The notes: generated by a model not told the origin, from the sequence alone. A stretch of DNA of 42,931 nucleotides from an archaeon (GCA_018670085.1 JABHRS010000017.1:1-42931), one strand, 5' to 3'. Counted from the first letter of the stretch, positions 16,723 to 25,547 are shown. A program made the numbers and translations.

Positions 16723-17796
16723 ATGTCTTTATTCAAAAATATGCTAAGGAGTGGAGAATCACTATTTCGAGATACAATTGTTCTAGACTATGATTTCCAA
16801 CCAAAGATTCTAAAATTTCGTGAATCAGAGCAAAAGCGTTTTGCAATTGCTATTCGACCACTTTTAGATGGTCACACTGGACGTAACCTCTTTGTCGACG
16901 GGGTTCCTGGAATTGGTAAGACAACTGCCTGCAAAAACGTATTAAGAGAACTTGAAGAAGAGACGGATCAAATTTACACCTTTTATGTTAATTGTTGGAA
17001 AGAAAATACAACTTACAAAGTTTTTGCCAAAATTTGTGATGAGCTTGGGTTCAAGTTTATTCAAAGTAAAAAAACCTCGGAATTATTTGATTTAATTCAA
17101 AATAAGATTAACAAACAAGGAAAAGCTGCAGTTTTTGTTTTTGATGAAATCGATAAATTGGAAGACACTGATTTTCTCTATACTGTGCTTGAAGATATTT
17201 ATCGAAAAACAATTATCTTAATCACAAATTATCGTGACACTTTCTCTAATCTTGATGAAAGAATCAGGAGCAGACTTTCTCCTGAATTTGTAACTTTCAG
17301 GGCCTATAAGGAATTAGAAATTAAAGGTATCTTGTTTGAACGTCAAAAGTACGCCTTTGTGCAGAACTGCTGGGACCAGGAAGCTTTCGCAGATTTGGCT
17401 GAAAAATGTACTGAAACTGGTGACGTTAGAATTGGGCTTTACTTAATGCGTGAATCTGGTAACATTGCAGAAGAAAAATCATCTAGGAGCATCACTCAAG
17501 TTCATGTTGGCCAAGCGATTCGAAAAGTGGATGAATTTTATATTAAACCAAAAGAAGCGCTTGGTGCAGAAATGCTGGAACTCTTGGAATTAATCAAATC
17601 TAACAGTGGAAAGAAGATTGGTGAACTGTACCAAATGTTTTGTGATAAAGGTCGTGAGATGAGTTATAAAAGCTTCCAAAGAAGGGTTGCCAAATTGAGT
17701 GAAGGCAAATACATTAACGCAGAGAAGCAGCAGGATAAAGCAGGTAACACAACTCTTTTACATTTTAATGCTGTGACTAAGTTAACTGAGTTCTAA
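16723..17796 (+). CDS. cdc6: Orc1/Cdc6-type replication initiator (AAA+ ATPase)
   Basis: 357 aa. AAA+ motifs: Walker A GVPGIGKTTA (about 59-68), Walker B VFVFDEIDKL (about 136-145), sensor 1 ILITNYRD, arginine-rich RIRSRL, and sensor 2 region TGDVRIGLYLMRESG. The last about 90 residues look like the winged-helix DNA-binding domain (GKKIGELYQMFCDKG, SYKSFQRRVAKL). In archaea this protein binds origin ORB repeats and loads MCM. It stands alone, with the next gene convergent and a stop-to-stop gap of about one base. I see no clear ORB-like repeats in the 100 bp upstream, so an adjacent origin is not supported. Confidence 0.92.
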   Translation: MSLFKNMLRSGESLFRDTIVLDYDFQPKILKFRESEQKRFAIAIRPLLDGHTGRNLFVDGVPGIGKTTACKNVLRELEEETDQIYTFYVNCWKENTTYKVFAKICDELGFKFIQSKKTSELFDLIQNKINKQGKAAVFVFDEIDKLEDTDFLYTVLEDIYRKTIILITNYRDTFSNLDERIRSRLSPEFVTFRAYKELEIKGILFERQKYAFVQNCWDQEAFADLAEKCTETGDVRIGLYLMRESGNIAEEKSSRSITQVHVGQAIRKVDEFYIKPKEALGAEMLELLELIKSNSGKKIGELYQMFCDKGREMSYKSFQRRVAKLSEGKYINAEKQQDKAGNTTLLHFNAVTKLTEF

Positions 17797-17797
17797 C

Positions 17798-18598
17798 TTA
17801 TGATTCGAATTCCACAATATATGCATCAATTAATTGTTCTAAAAAAGTTAATGAATTTTCCCAAGTTTTTTGAACTTCATTTGGGTTACGATATATCTCA
17901 TCCAACAATTCTGGATTTTTGTACAATCTTGAAAGAATTTCTAATTGTTCAAAATTAACTTCTGGAAAAATGTTACCAATTTCATCAATTGCAGAAAATC
18001 TTGTTGATCTAACTTTTTTATCTATCAAACTGAGAACTTGTTTTGATCCTCTAGTAACTGCATCTAATGATTTGTTAAAACGTTGTATGAACTTGCTGTA
18101 ATCTTTTTCTCTATCATAGCTTGCAAATAATAATCCTTGGCGTGATTTGCGCAGATTAAATACTAATGAACTGTGATCAGAAAATTTCATTGGGTTGTAA
18201 TTAAATGATAGTCTGTAGTCTGGTCCAACTATAACTTTGCCTTCATTTGTGAAGTAATCTTTAAATGATGGATTGTATGAATTAAACCTTCCATCAATCA
18301 TAGTTTTTAAATCGGTTGTTGTAACTTGAAAAGGGATTCTTTGTGGTTCAAGCACATTTGCAAGCATTTTTCCAACTTCAGATAAATCTTGTTTATTGAT
18401 CTCAACTCCACCTGGGAAGATTAATACTGCATCAATATCACTTCTCCCTGGGTTAAAATCTTTTGGTCGCAGATAAGAACCATAAATCATCAAACTAAGC
18501 CCATTTATGTTTGATTTTTCTAGTCTTTGTGAGAAATTTTCCACAAATCTGTCATATTGTTCTTTTGTTGGGCGTGCTTCATCATATCCGAAAGTCAT
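17798..18598 (-). CDS. Nucleotidyltransferase-fold protein (Pol beta superfamily)
   Basis: 266 aa. The signature GSYLRPKDFNPGRSDIDAVLIF gives the G40-S41 motif and the metal-binding pair Asp54/Asp56 of the Pol beta-type fold. The rest is helical, without a recognised second domain. Related proteins adenylylate antibiotics, proteins or RNA ends, or act as MNT-type antitoxins; nothing here decides between these. At 266 aa it is larger than minimal MNT antitoxins, and there is no HEPN partner next to it, so a toxin-antitoxin role is unlikely. Convergent with cdc6; no membrane segment. Confidence 0.78.
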   Translation of the reverse strand: MTFGYDEARPTKEQYDRFVENFSQRLEKSNINGLSLMIYGSYLRPKDFNPGRSDIDAVLIFPGGVEINKQDLSEVGKMLANVLEPQRIPFQVTTTDLKTMIDGRFNSYNPSFKDYFTNEGKVIVGPDYRLSFNYNPMKFSDHSSLVFNLRKSRQGLLFASYDREKDYSKFIQRFNKSLDAVTRGSKQVLSLIDKKVRSTRFSAIDEIGNIFPEVNFEQLEILSRLYKNPELLDEIYRNPNEVQKTWENSLTFLEQLIDAYIVEFES

Positions 18599-18658
18599 TA
18601 AATATTCTCAATTAATTCATTTATAATGATTTATCTTCTAACAAGTATATCATTTAAT

Positions 18659-19087
18659 TTAATTTCTGCCTCTTTGCATCAAGTCTTCTACAGTTCCATG
18701 AAACATTAAGAAATAATCTAATCCACCAACTACTGTGACTTTTCTATCCTCTCTAATATCATCGATAAATGGAGTGCCTTTTTTAATTGTAAACTTGTGT
18801 AATTTTTTCATAATGCTTTGTCCAACTAACACAGGACCATATTTTGGAATGTGTTGCGCAATAAACTGGTAACTGTTTTCGCCATTACATTCCAGTGGGC
18901 TCATTTTAAATCGGTTTTCCTCAAGGTGTGATTTGGATATTACTGAAAGAAAATCAGTTCCATGTGCCTGGTAGAGATAAAATTCTTTGTATTTATGTAA
19001 TGCTGCGCTCCATGGTGCAGGAACGTTTAATCTGTTTTTAGGATCAAGTTTTCTCTCATAACTTCCAATAAATTGATTCAATGTCAT
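18659..19087 (-). CDS. MraZ-like protein (double SpoVT/AbrB-type fold), copy 1
   Basis: 142 aa, the usual MraZ length. Near the N terminus, IGSYERKLDPKNRLNVPAPW follows the MraZ pattern (Y-E-x-x-L-D-x-K-x-R-L-x-x-P). The second half repeats it more weakly (KFTIKKGTPFIDDIREDRKVTVVGGLDYFLMF). MraZ is known in bacteria as a ring-forming DNA-binding regulator of the division and wall cluster; finding it in an archaeal setting is unusual. No division genes are nearby. It pairs with a diverged copy 84 bp upstream, so both may be one transcript and assemble together. The call rests on motif similarity only. Confidence 0.55.
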   Translation of the reverse strand: MTLNQFIGSYERKLDPKNRLNVPAPWSAALHKYKEFYLYQAHGTDFLSVISKSHLEENRFKMSPLECNGENSYQFIAQHIPKYGPVLVGQSIMKKLHKFTIKKGTPFIDDIREDRKVTVVGGLDYFLMFHGTVEDLMQRGRN

Positions 19088-19171
19088 CTAATCTCTATTT
19101 CCTAGCCTCATTTAAAAGAATGTTCACTATATTTTCCTAATCTTCTTCTCTTAGAAATTATTTTAATCAGA

Positions 19172-19600
19172 TCACTTAATGTGGTCAACAAACTCTCCAT
19201 ACAAGATTACAAAATAATCATCCATTCCAACTAGTGATACTTTACTGCTTTTTGGCTTATTTTGAATAAATGGGCTTTCGTAGGGAATAGTCAAGTTGAT
19301 ATATGGGCCTCTTCCATTCATATCAATTTTCACTGGACCATAGTCTGCTGTCACTGTCGCTAAGAACTCATCTAAGTTTCCTTCATTGCAATCAATTGGG
19401 CTGGGTAACTTCTCTCTTATATTGTTTACATATCTTTGAAAATGACTTTCTGAGATTACTGACATAAATGGGCATTTTGTCGGCTGAAAAAAATAGAATG
19501 TACCTAGTTTTCTAATTGGGTCTTTCCAATGATTAGGCAAATTAAAACTTCTATAATTTAACTCTCTTTCATAGTTTCCTATAATTGGTAATCTGTCCAT
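19172..19600 (-). CDS. MraZ-like protein, copy 2 (diverged paralogue)
   Basis: Also 142 aa and colinear with copy 1: IIGNYERELNYRSFNLPNHW matches IGSYERKLDPKNRLNVPAPW, FMSVISESHF matches FLSVISKSHL, and VSLVGMDDYFVILYG matches VTVVGGLDYFLMFHG. The Asp-x-Lys-x-Arg signature is lost (NYRSF), so its DNA-binding surface may have changed or it may serve as a partner subunit. Tandem duplication is clear; function is not. It would be transcribed first in the pair. Confidence 0.5.
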   Translation of the reverse strand: MDRLPIIGNYERELNYRSFNLPNHWKDPIRKLGTFYFFQPTKCPFMSVISESHFQRYVNNIREKLPSPIDCNEGNLDEFLATVTADYGPVKIDMNGRGPYINLTIPYESPFIQNKPKSSKVSLVGMDDYFVILYGEFVDHIK

Positions 19601-19705
19601 TAAACTCTATTTCTCAACACCATTTAAAAGTATTTCTACTGTGCTTGTCTTTTTTCCAACAGCACACTTAGTTTATCTTTGAATAGTCCAAAATACACCA
19701 TAAAC

Positions 19706-19715
19706 CTTATAAATT
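19706..19715 (+). promoter_or_regulatory. TATA box of the SUF locus
   Basis: CTTATAAATT would start transcription near 19735. The transcript has a leader of about 80 nt before the 48-aa gene; the leader holds a 12-codon open frame (19763-19801), too short to call a gene. This is probably where the downstream HTH regulator acts. Confidence 0.45.
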
Positions 19716-19813
19716 AACTATAGTTAAGACGCAAACGTGGTGGTTCTAGTGCTGCAGTTCCAATGAAGCAAGTTGTTTCTGAAGAACAGAATTCAAAATA
19801 AACAAAATACAAA

Positions 19814-19960
19814 ATGCAAATCAAAATCACTCAAGAAGAAATCAAAGAAGCAAGAACCAAGTTTGTCAAAGAATCTTGTTGCCAAAGTTACAAAACTCCT
19901 AAAGGTAGGTGTTTCACTTGTCCAGATTGGAAGAAGGCCAATTTTGGCGAAGAAGAATAG
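19814..19960 (+). CDS. 48-aa Cys-rich small protein heading the SUF locus
   Basis: MQIKITQEEIKEARTKF begins an amphipathic helix; the second half carries four Cys as SCCQSY and RCFTCPDW, then an acidic end (FGEEE). The Cys arrangement (CC-x10-C-x2-C) could bind a metal or Fe-S cluster. Evidence that it is real: the frame is open for its full length, composition is protein-like, it starts with ATG, and it ends 10 bp before the HTH gene in the same direction. A competing overlapping frame (19773-19964, TTG start) is Lys-rich and low in complexity, probably a shadow. I know no family for it; a role as cluster sensor, donor or regulator partner is inferred from position only. Confidence 0.55.
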   Translation: MQIKITQEEIKEARTKFVKESCCQSYKTPKGRCFTCPDWKKANFGEEE

Positions 19961-19970
19961 GTAAATTACA

Positions 19971-20390
19971 ATGAGAAAAGTAACATTCCCTCAAGAAATT
20001 GAAGTCTGGTATGTCTTGCCAGCAATTCGTAAACAAATAGCTATTGCTCTAATCAAAAAAGGTATGACTCAAAAGCAAGTATCGAATGTTATGGGCGTAA
20101 CTGAAGCTGCAATCTCTCATTACAAAAAAGACAAAAGAGCTTCATCTAATATTTTAGAAACACCTGATATCAAACAGCAAATCTCTTTTGCAGTCGAGAA
20201 AATCACTGAAAACAACTCTTCGCTTACAGCTGAAATCCTAAGACTCAATAAACTAGTCAAAGATTCTGGTCTACTCTGCCAGCTATACGCAAATAATACT
20301 AATTTGAGCAAAGAAGAACGTCCTTGTAATAGTTGTTCTCATCATAATAAAGAAGAGCTAACAGCTAAAATCTGCTTCACTAAAAGTTGA
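19971..20390 (+). CDS. XRE-type HTH regulator with C-terminal Cys cluster (probable Fe-S sensor)
   Basis: 139 aa. An HTH of the Cro/XRE kind (KKGMTQKQVSNVMGVTEAAISHYKKD, about 32-57) is followed by a helical region and four Cys at the C terminus (LLCQLY, RPCNSCSHH, KICFTKS: C-x~18-C-x2-C-x~13-C). The layout resembles archaeal COG2522-type predicted regulators. Immediately upstream of sufB, such a protein is a natural candidate for an Fe-S-responsive repressor, the archaeal counterpart of IscR or SufR. The cluster and target are inferred. A weak AGGT precedes the ATG. Probably cotranscribed with the 48-aa gene and the SUF genes. Confidence 0.75.
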   Translation: MRKVTFPQEIEVWYVLPAIRKQIAIALIKKGMTQKQVSNVMGVTEAAISHYKKDKRASSNILETPDIKQQISFAVEKITENNSSLTAEILRLNKLVKDSGLLCQLYANNTNLSKEERPCNSCSHHNKEELTAKICFTKS

Positions 20391-20501
20391 TTTCTAAATG
20401 AATAAAATCATGGTCAAATTATCTAAAACAAAAGAAAACAAAAGAATCAATTGCTAAAACGCAAATATCAGAAAAAAAAAATAAAAATAAAAAAATATAA
20501 A

Positions 20502-21944
20502 ATGCCACCACAAGCAACACAAAACGCAGGAAGCGACGTTGATCCAAAAAATCAAAAACTAAACTTTGATATCAATAGAGACCTCTATGACGCAGCAGAC
20601 AATCATCAGCCAAAGTTTCAATCAAAACCTGGAATTAATGAAGAAGTCGTTCGATTAATCTCCAAAACTAAAAATGAGCCTGAATGGGTACTAAATAAAC
20701 GATTAAAATCTTTTGAATTATTTCAAAAAACTCCAACTCCAACTTGGGGTCCAGATCTCAGTGAATTAGATCTACAGAAGATAATTTATTTTATCGATCC
20801 AAACACAACTGAATCAACCTCTTGGGATGATGTGCCTGATGAGATCAAAAAAACTTTTGATAAACTTGGGATTCCTGAAGCTGAGAAAAAAGCACTAGCG
20901 GGAGTTGGAGCTCAGTATGATTCAGGGATGATTTATCACAATCTAAAAAAATCTCTGCAAGACAAGGGGGTAATTTTCGAAAACATGGATGTTGCGATTC
21001 ACAAATATCCAGAAATGATCAAAGAATATTTCATGACTAGTTGTGTTCCTGTTAATGATCACAAGTTTGTCATGTTGCATGCAGCGGTTTGGAGTGGTGG
21101 AACTTTTATTTATGTTCCAAAAGGAATCAAAGTTGACTTGCCTCTGCAAGCATACTTCCGTATGAATGGAAAACAAGGTGGTCAATTCGAACACACCTTG
21201 ATCATTGTTGATGAAGGTGCAGAACTTCACTACATTGAAGGATGTTCAAGTCCTCGTTACCAACAAAGTAGTCTGCATGCTGGTTGCGTAGAAATTTTTG
21301 TAAAAGAAAATGCTACTATGCGTTATACTAGTATTGAAAATTGGTCCAGAAATGTTTACAACTTAAACACTAAACGTGCTTTGGTAGATAAAAACGCAAA
21401 AATGATTTGGACTAATGGCAACATGGGAAGTAGCCGAACAATGCTTTATCCTTGTTCAATTCTTCGTGGAGAAAATGCACACAGTGAAAGTTTAGGTATT
21501 GCTTTTGCAGGCAGTGAGCAAGATCAAGACACAGGTTCCAAAGTAATTCATGCAGCATCCAACACAACTAGTATCATTAAAGCAAAAAGTATCAGTAAAG
21601 ATGGTGGCATCTCAAGTTACAGGGGATTGGTAAAAGTTATGCCAAATGCCAAAAATATCAAAAGTAATGTTCAATGCGACGCACTACTGTTAGACGAAAA
21701 ATCTGTTTCCAAGACTTTCCCTTATATGAAAATCAATTCACCAACAGCAACTGTTGGTCATGAAGCAAGCGTTAGTAAAGTCAGTGAAGAACAACTTTTC
21801 TATCTTCAAAGCCGCGGGTTAAGTGAAGAACAAGCAACTAAAGTAATTGTTAGTGGATTTATTTCACCAATTGTTAAAGCGCTACCTTTGGAATATGCAA
21901 TTGAGTTGAACAAATTAATCGAGTTAGAAGTGCAAGGTATGTGA
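20502..21944 (+). CDS. sufB: SufB, Fe-S cluster assembly scaffold protein
   Basis: 480 aa from ATG 20502 (the frame is open back to a TTG at 20451, but that adds only a Lys-rich, unlikely N terminus). Recognised blocks: YDSGMIYHNLKKSLQDKGVIFE, VWSGGTFIYVPKG, HYIEGCSSPRY, RTMLYPCSILRGENA, and near the C terminus GHEASVSKVSEEQLFYLQSRG with the conserved His and Glu. SufB forms SufBC2D and builds clusters with sulfur from SufS/SufU. It overlaps or abuts sufD. Length and motifs are as in bacteria and methanogens, without truncation. Confidence 0.95.
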   Translation: MPPQATQNAGSDVDPKNQKLNFDINRDLYDAADNHQPKFQSKPGINEEVVRLISKTKNEPEWVLNKRLKSFELFQKTPTPTWGPDLSELDLQKIIYFIDPNTTESTSWDDVPDEIKKTFDKLGIPEAEKKALAGVGAQYDSGMIYHNLKKSLQDKGVIFENMDVAIHKYPEMIKEYFMTSCVPVNDHKFVMLHAAVWSGGTFIYVPKGIKVDLPLQAYFRMNGKQGGQFEHTLIIVDEGAELHYIEGCSSPRYQQSSLHAGCVEIFVKENATMRYTSIENWSRNVYNLNTKRALVDKNAKMIWTNGNMGSSRTMLYPCSILRGENAHSESLGIAFAGSEQDQDTGSKVIHAASNTTSIIKAKSISKDGGISSYRGLVKVMPNAKNIKSNVQCDALLLDEKSVSKTFPYMKINSPTATVGHEASVSKVSEEQLFYLQSRGLSEEQATKVIVSGFISPIVKALPLEYAIELNKLIELEVQGM

Positions 21945-21949
21945 ATAAG

Positions 21950-22765
21950 ATGATAACTGATACCAAAAATGTAGAAACAGCAAGTTCCGCAAACATCGAG
22001 TTAGCGAACAGCATCCATTCAATTACTGTTCCTAAGACTCAAAGCCCAGACAAAATAATCACAATCAACACAAACAATCCTGATCTATCTAACAAACAGA
22101 TTCAAATTACAATTGAAGAGGACGCAAACGCAACAATTTTGATTTCACACCAAGCTGCAACTACTAATTATTCGCCAAAACAAATCTCTATATCTGTAAA
22201 AAAGAATGCAACTGCCAAAATTTATGAAACAATTCTTTTTGGTTCTGCTGAATCTAAAACTGAAATTCTGCTTCAAGAAGATTCTGCTTCAGCAAATCAT
22301 GTAAATATTTTCCTTGGATCCACTCAAGAAAAAATTGTAGTTGAAACAAAAATGCTACATACTGCGAATGAAACAAAAGGTAATATGCTTTGCCGTGCAG
22401 TGTTAATGGGTGGTGCCAAAGCAAATTTTCAAGCTGAAATTTCAATACCTAGTAATTTAAAAAATATTGACAGTCATCAAAATATGAAATGTTTAACTAT
22501 TGGTGACAAAGCAAAATGTGATGCGCTTCCTATTTTGGATGTTTCAAGCGATAGTGTTTCTTGTAGTCATGGTGCTGCAATTGGCAGAATTGAAGATGAA
22601 CCTCTTACTTATCTGCAATCACGTGGAATCTCTGAATCAAAAGCCAGAGCAATGTTACTTAAGGGATTCTTGATGCAGGAATTAAAAAATTTACCTGAAG
22701 AAACTAGGAATAAAATATCTAATCAAATTGATTTAAAACTATGTGCAGGTGATTCAAATGAATAA
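21950..22765 (+). CDS. sufD: SufD-like scaffold subunit (short form)
   Basis: 271 aa, well short of the 400 or so of bacterial SufD. It keeps the beta-helix core and the C-terminal block SVSCSHGAAIGRIEDEPLTYLQSRGISESKARAMLLKGFL, which parallels SufB and holds the conserved His. The missing part is the N-terminal helical domain. GTG 21941 would overlap the sufB stop; ATG 21950 is preferred. Partner of SufB and SufC in the assembly scaffold; compact SufD forms also occur in other archaea. Confidence 0.85.
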   Translation: MITDTKNVETASSANIELANSIHSITVPKTQSPDKIITINTNNPDLSNKQIQITIEEDANATILISHQAATTNYSPKQISISVKKNATAKIYETILFGSAESKTEILLQEDSASANHVNIFLGSTQEKIVVETKMLHTANETKGNMLCRAVLMGGAKANFQAEISIPSNLKNIDSHQNMKCLTIGDKAKCDALPILDVSSDSVSCSHGAAIGRIEDEPLTYLQSRGISESKARAMLLKGFLMQELKNLPEETRNKISNQIDLKLCAGDSNE

Positions 22766-23996
22766 ACTAAACTCACAAAAAATAAAATCTGATTTTCCAA
22801 TCTTAAACCAAAAAATCAACAGACATGACTTAGTTTACTTAGATAACGGTGCAACTACTCAAAAACCGAACGCTGTTATCAATGCAATCTCTAACTATTA
22901 CTCTCATGATAATTCTAACACTCATCGAAGTGTACATGAATTAGCTAGCAGAGCAACAATTCAATATGAACATGCAAGGACAATCACAGCAAAGTTCATC
23001 GGAGCAAAAACTGAAGAAATTATTTTCACCAGCGGAACCACTGATTCATTAAATAAATTAGTCAACTCTTTAAAACATCAACTAAAAAAAGGTGATGAGA
23101 TTGTTTTAACTGAGATGGAACATCACTCCAATATTGTGCCTTGGCAGCAAGTTGCGAAAGAGACTGGTGCTGTTATCAAATGGATTCCAATCACTGATGA
23201 CTTCAGATTAGATCTAACTACTATCTCTAAATTAATCACAACGAAAACGAAAATCCTCTCTTTAACTCATGTGTCAAATGTACTTGGTACAATTAATCCA
23301 GTCAAAGAAATAATCAAAGAAGCAAAATCTATCAACCAAAATGTCATCGCAATTGTTGATGCTGCGCAATCAGTTCCTCATATCAGTGTCAATGTAACTG
23401 ATCTGGGCTGCGACTTTTTAGCATTTTCTGCGCACAAGGCAGTTGGTCCAATGGGCGTCGGAGTCCTCTTTGGTAAATCACAACTTCTAGTAAATCTTGA
23501 ACCAAATCATACTGGTGGTGGGATGGTTTTGGAAGTTACAAAAGACAACACAACTTTCAATCAAGCTCCTTATAAATTCGAAGCTGGAACTCCTAACGTT
23601 GCTGGCGCTGTTGGCTTAGCTGCTGCTTTAACTTACCTTTCAAAACTCACTATGAATGCAATAGAACAGCAAATGCATGATCTAACTGTTTATGGTTTGG
23701 AACAACTAAATACTGTTCATGGTCTAAATATTATTGGATCAAAAGACGCAAAGAATCGTGCGCCAGTATTCTCATTTACAATCAAGGGTATGCATCCTCA
23801 TGACATTGGTGAGATCTTAAACAGTCATGGTGTTGCAATTCGTGGTGGTCATCACTGTGCAATGCCTTTATTCAAAAGACTAAAACTCAATGGTGCCAGC
23901 CGTGCATCTGCTTACATCTACAACAGCAAAGAAGACATTGATCAATTAATTGTAGCTATCAAAGCTGCGCAAAAAATATTCGGGGTTGACAAATAA
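22758..23996 (+). CDS. sufS: SufS, cysteine desulfurase (class II)
   Basis: 412 aa. PLP enzyme that takes sulfur from cysteine. Seen: YLDNGATTQKP, THRSVHELASRAT, EMEHHSNIVPWQ, IVDAAQSVPH, PLP lysine in FSAHKAVGPMGVG, and catalytic Cys in RGGHHCAMPL. ATG 22758 is chosen because AGGTGAT lies about 6 bp upstream; it overlaps the end of sufD by 8 bp. The long class II active-site loop fits a SufU-type sulfur acceptor, which follows directly. Confidence 0.95.
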   Translation: MNKLNSQKIKSDFPILNQKINRHDLVYLDNGATTQKPNAVINAISNYYSHDNSNTHRSVHELASRATIQYEHARTITAKFIGAKTEEIIFTSGTTDSLNKLVNSLKHQLKKGDEIVLTEMEHHSNIVPWQQVAKETGAVIKWIPITDDFRLDLTTISKLITTKTKILSLTHVSNVLGTINPVKEIIKEAKSINQNVIAIVDAAQSVPHISVNVTDLGCDFLAFSAHKAVGPMGVGVLFGKSQLLVNLEPNHTGGGMVLEVTKDNTTFNQAPYKFEAGTPNVAGAVGLAAALTYLSKLTMNAIEQQMHDLTVYGLEQLNTVHGLNIIGSKDAKNRAPVFSFTIKGMHPHDIGEILNSHGVAIRGGHHCAMPLFKRLKLNGASRASAYIYNSKEDIDQLIVAIKAAQKIFGVDK

Positions 23997-23997
23997 A

Positions 23998-24414
23998 ATG
24001 AATATTGCAAATCCAACTGATCTGTCAACCAGTCAGCTAACTGAAGAACAAGAAATTTACAAAGAAAATATCATTGATCACTATAAACATCCTCGTAATA
24101 AAAAAAAACTAGAAAATGCAACTCATAAAGAAAATGGAATCAATCCAATGTGTGGTGACCATATCACAATTTATTTAATTATTAAAGACAATAAAATTGA
24201 AGAAATCACTTTCACTGGCGATGGCTGTGCAATTTCGCAAGCTTCAGTCTCTTTGTTAACTGATGAATTACTTGGGAAAGACCTTGATTTTGCAAAAAAA
24301 ATAACTGATCAAAATGTCTATGATTTACTTGGGATTCCAATCAGTCACACTAGGACTAAATGTGCCTTACTTTCAATCAAAACAGTTCAAAAAGCAATCA
24401 ATCTCAATCAATAA
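23998..24414 (+). CDS. sufU: SufU/IscU-type sulfur acceptor
   Basis: 138 aa. The zinc or cluster ligands are all present: NPMCGDH, GDGCAISQAS and RTKCALL, plus the LLGK loop. The insertion typical of SufU (compared with IscU) and the position after sufS point to SufU. It has an N-terminal extension of about 15 residues before YKENIIDHYKHPRNKK. ATG 23998 begins one base after the sufS stop, indicating translational coupling. Confidence 0.9.
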   Translation: MNIANPTDLSTSQLTEEQEIYKENIIDHYKHPRNKKKLENATHKENGINPMCGDHITIYLIIKDNKIEEITFTGDGCAISQASVSLLTDELLGKDLDFAKKITDQNVYDLLGIPISHTRTKCALLSIKTVQKAINLNQ

Positions 24415-24424
24415 AAAAACAAAA

Positions 24425-25237
24425 ATGGAAAATACAAAACAAACAGACAACAAAAATAATATCCTTGAAATTAAGGATCTTCACGTTGAAGTAGATGGCA
24501 AACCTATTCTTCATGGCATCAACCTCAAATTCGAATCCAACACTGTGCATGCAATCATGGGACCAAATGGTTCTGGTAAATCTACTTTGGCAAATGCAAT
24601 TATGGGTAATCCAAAATACAAGGTAACTAAAGGCCAAATCATCTACAATGATCAAGACATCACAAACTCTTCAGTTAAAGAGCGTGCAGACCTAGGCATT
24701 TTCCTCTCCTTTCAGTATCCTGCAGAAGTTCCTGGTGTTACGATCAATAATTTTCTGCGTGAAGCAGTTAACACAAAAAGAGCACTCCAAAATCAAAAAC
24801 CTTACTCTGTAATTGACTTTTACAAATTACTAAAAGAAAAAATGCAACTTTTGCATATGGATCAAAGTTTCAGAACCCGTGAATTAAACGCAGGTTTCAG
24901 TGGAGGAGAAAAGAAACGTAGTGAAATGTTACAACTTCTTTTACTAAAACCAATTTTTGCCATCCTCGATGAAACTGATTCTGGTTTGGATGTTGATGGA
25001 ATTAAAGCTGTTGCTGATGCAATCCATTTGGCAAAAAAAGATTCTCCTATGGGTATTATTTTAATCACTCATTATGAACATTTTATGCGCGAGTTAATGC
25101 CTGATAGGGTTTCAGTTCTTTGTAATGGTAAAGTGATTCAGGAAGGTTCAACTGAACTTGCAAAGAAAATCCAAGAGAAAGGCTTTGCTGAGTTTATCAA
25201 ACAAAATGAGCAATCTAATAAGGGGGGCAATCAATAA
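24425..25237 (+). CDS. sufC: SufC, ABC-type ATPase of the SUF complex
   Basis: 270 aa. Walker A GPNGSGKSTLANAIMG, Q-loop FLSFQYPAEVPG, ABC signature GFSGGEKKRSEMLQL, Walker B FAILDETDSGLDVDGI and H-loop ITHYEH are all intact. The longer open frame from 24314 overlaps sufU; ATG 24425, 11 bp after the sufU stop, gives the normal SufC start (ILEIKDLHVEVDGKPIL). It powers SufBC2D. Confidence 0.96.
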   Translation: MENTKQTDNKNNILEIKDLHVEVDGKPILHGINLKFESNTVHAIMGPNGSGKSTLANAIMGNPKYKVTKGQIIYNDQDITNSSVKERADLGIFLSFQYPAEVPGVTINNFLREAVNTKRALQNQKPYSVIDFYKLLKEKMQLLHMDQSFRTRELNAGFSGGEKKRSEMLQLLLLKPIFAILDETDSGLDVDGIKAVADAIHLAKKDSPMGIILITHYEHFMRELMPDRVSVLCNGKVIQEGSTELAKKIQEKGFAEFIKQNEQSNKGGNQ

Positions 25238-25527
25238 TGGCTATCACAAAAGAACAAGTTATTGAAATTTGTAAAAACTATGAAGATCCAGAGCTTCACA
25301 TTGATATTTGGTCTCTTGGTCTCGTGTACAACATTGAAATACAGCCAGAAAACAAAGTGCACTTAACTATCACTTTCACTTCACCAATGTGTCCCTTTGG
25401 TCCTGAGATGGTCGATGATCTAACTCATATTATCAAATATAAGGGGGCATCAGAAGTTGACATTGATGTTACTTTTGAGCCAGCGTGGAAAGCTCCAGAT
25501 GAGTTAAGGGAGATGTTGGGACTTTAA
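25237..25527 (+). CDS. DUF59/MIP18-family protein (SufT-like)
   Basis: 96 aa. Matches the DUF59 pattern: KNYEDPELHIDIWSLGLVYNIEI, TFTSPMCPFGPEMVDDL with the conserved Cys, and the C-terminal VTFEPAWKAPDELREMLGL. The family assists Fe-S cluster transfer and maturation. Its ATG overlaps the sufC stop by one base, with a G-rich AGGGGGG before it, so it is part of the same translational unit. Confidence 0.9.
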   Translation: MAITKEQVIEICKNYEDPELHIDIWSLGLVYNIEIQPENKVHLTITFTSPMCPFGPEMVDDLTHIIKYKGASEVDIDVTFEPAWKAPDELREMLGL

Positions 25528-25547
25528 ATCAAGCTAATAAAAATAAT

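Noticed and set aside
17798..18598. Toxin-antitoxin (MNT/HEPN) reading of the nucleotidyltransferase
   Set aside because: No HEPN-like gene beside it and the protein is too long for a minimal MNT antitoxin.
19763..19801. 12-codon frame MKQVVSEEQNSK in the SUF leader
   Set aside because: Too short to judge; no RBS. It could be a leader peptide but nothing supports it.
20400..20459. 19-codon frame between the HTH gene and sufB
   Set aside because: Lys-rich, low complexity, no RBS, no sign of conservation.
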